A program made the position numbers and the translations under genes. Below, piece after piece: positions 5,054-6,061 of a stretch of 6,061 nt of DNA (position 1 is its first letter; each line of letters starts with the position of its first letter). The notes under the pieces were generated by a model. That model was not told where the DNA came from, did no database searches, and saw only the letters and a program-made list of their open reading frames with translations. Source of the DNA: JACVRW01 sp035705985 (GTDB lineage: Bacteria > Actinomycetota > Thermoleophilia > Solirubrobacterales > Thermoleophilaceae); assembly GCA_035705985.1 (NCBI GenBank), contig DASSVP010000078.1, positions 1 through 6,061 on the forward strand. The letters run 5' to 3'.

Positions 5054-6061
5054 GTCTTGTTCTCTCCGAGCAGCGGCAGCGTCTTGGTGAGCATGAAGCG
5101 CTCGTTGGCGCGCGGCTGGACGGCGCCGCAGTTGCCGGGGCCGCCGTCAAAGTCGAGCCCACAGGCGCCCTGCTGCTCCATCAACTGCGAGGCGAGCTCA
5201 CCGTGCGCCTTCGGGATCACGTAGCGCTCGTCGTACTTGGCGATCGCGAGCAGCCGGTACATCGCCTCGAGGTCGTGCGCGGTCAGGCCGACCGACGCCG
5301 GGAGTGTCTCGTCGCTCTCGCTCAGCACTTCGCGCTTGCGCATGTAGGCACGCATCGCCGCCAGCTTCCGCAGCACGGTGCGGATGACATCGCCGTCGCC
5401 CGCGGAGAGCAGGTTGGCGAGGTAGTCGACCGGGATGCGCAGCGTCTCGATCGCGGGGAAGAGGTCGTCCGGGTCGGCCTCGTAGCCGTCGGTCTCGAGC
5501 GCGTTCACGACCGGGGAGAGCGGTGGCACGTACCAGACCATCGGCAGTGTCCGGTACTCCGGGTGGAGCGGCAACGCCAGCCGGTAGCGGACGGCGAGCG
5601 TGTACACGGGTGAGCGGCGGGCCGCGTCGAGCCAGTCGTCAGGGATCCCCTCGGCACGGGCTGCGGCTTGCACGTCGGGGTCGTCGGGGTCGAGGAAGAC
5701 GCCCATCTGGGCGTCGAGCAGGTCGCGCTCGTCCGGCACCGAGGCGGCGGCCTCGACGCGGTCGGCGTCGTAGAGAACGAGGCCGAGGTAGCGGATCCGG
5801 CCGACGCAGGTCTCGGAGCAGATCGTCGGCTGGCCCTGCTCGATCCGCGGGTAGCACAGCGTGCACTTCTCGGCCTTGCCGGTCCGGTGGTTGAAGTAGA
5901 CCTTCTTGTATGGGCAGCCCGAGACGCAGTAGCGCCAGCCGCGGCACTTGTTCTGGTCGACGAGGACGATGCCGTCCTCCTCGCGCTTGTACATGGCGCC
6001 CGACGGACAGGACGCGACGCAGGCCGGGTTGAGGCAGTGCTCGCAGACCCGCGGCAGGTAC
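5050..6061 (-). CDS. narH: Respiratory nitrate reductase beta subunit NarH, C-terminal two thirds
   Basis: NarH relays electrons from NarI to the molybdenum site of NarG through four iron-sulfur clusters. The frame is open to the window edge; 336 residues are visible and about 178 N-terminal residues are missing (the ATG at 5994 is internal). Counting from the edge, cysteines lie at 6, 9, 14, 18, 39, 45, 49, 66, 69, 81 and 85, with Trp at 42. Adding 178 reproduces the E. coli NarH ligand positions (184, 187, 192, 196, 217, 223, 227, 244, 247, 259, 263) and Trp220, which replaces a cysteine at the 3Fe-4S cluster. The segments CRGWRYCVSGCPYKK and CSETCVGRIRYLG are diagnostic. The N-terminal cysteine group is outside the window. 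It is the first visible gene of the operon; narG is expected upstream. Confidence 0.97.
   Translation of the reverse strand, partial: YLPRVCEHCLNPACVASCPSGAMYKREEDGIVLVDQNKCRGWRYCVSGCPYKKVYFNHRTGKAEKCTLCYPRIEQGQPTICSETCVGRIRYLGLVLYDADRVEAAASVPDERDLLDAQMGVFLDPDDPDVQAAARAEGIPDDWLDAARRSPVYTLAVRYRLALPLHPEYRTLPMVWYVPPLSPVVNALETDGYEADPDDLFPAIETLRIPVDYLANLLSAGDGDVIRTVLRKLAAMRAYMRKREVLSESDETLPASVGLTAHDLEAMYRLLAIAKYDERYVIPKAHGELASQLMEQQGACGLDFDGGPGNCGAVQPRANERFMLTKTLPLLGENKT

Noticed and set aside
5050..5994. NarH starting at the ATG at 5994
   Set aside because: The frame continues to the window edge with the conserved first ferredoxin-type cysteine group, so this Met is internal.

Overview
The window is GC-rich, tightly packed DNA from what is most likely an actinobacterium. 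Codons strongly prefer G or C in third position, GTG and TTG starts are used, and the tRNA piece encodes no CCA. Thermoleophilia-like lineages are a guess from overall flavour, not from a marker gene. The right two thirds is the 3' end of a respiratory nitrate reductase operon read leftwards (minus strand). The left sixth is an unrelated plus-strand block. A short, mostly gene-free zone between them holds a truncated tRNA-Asp.

Left block (1-1013, plus strand): the C-terminus of a LuxR-type regulator that enters from outside the window. It is followed by an 89-aa protein of unknown function, overlapping by one base (TGATG) the start of an 88-aa secreted peptide with a signal sequence and two cysteines. 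A strong GC hairpin lies behind the peptide gene.

Junction (about 1051-1424): on the minus strand lies the 3' part of a tRNA-Asp gene, from anticodon stem to discriminator base, followed by a convincing rho-independent terminator. The D arm and 5' acceptor strand are missing; unrelated sequence replaces them. Upstream of the fragment are a tandem 11-bp repeat, a 12-bp perfect palindrome and a 7-bp-stem hairpin, with no credible gene. This is the pattern expected of a displaced att site at one end of an element integrated in a tRNA gene. In this reading the fragment and its terminator are the old chromosome and the element extends to the right, which would put the nar operon on the island.

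Right block (1425-6061, minus strand, transcription right to left): narH (partial, N-terminus outside the window), narJ, narI, a polytopic membrane protein resembling heme-copper oxidase/NnrS-type proteins, a DUF488 (YeaO-like) protein, and a short NAD-binding SDR-like protein. narH/narJ, narJ/narI and membrane protein/DUF488 each overlap by 4 bp, and the gaps elsewhere are 9 and 37 bp, so this is one likely transcription unit. NarH carries electrons through iron-sulfur clusters from the NarI b hemes to NarG (presumably upstream, outside the window), and NarJ is the assembly chaperone. The last three genes are not part of the classical narGHJI set and are the least understood part of the window.
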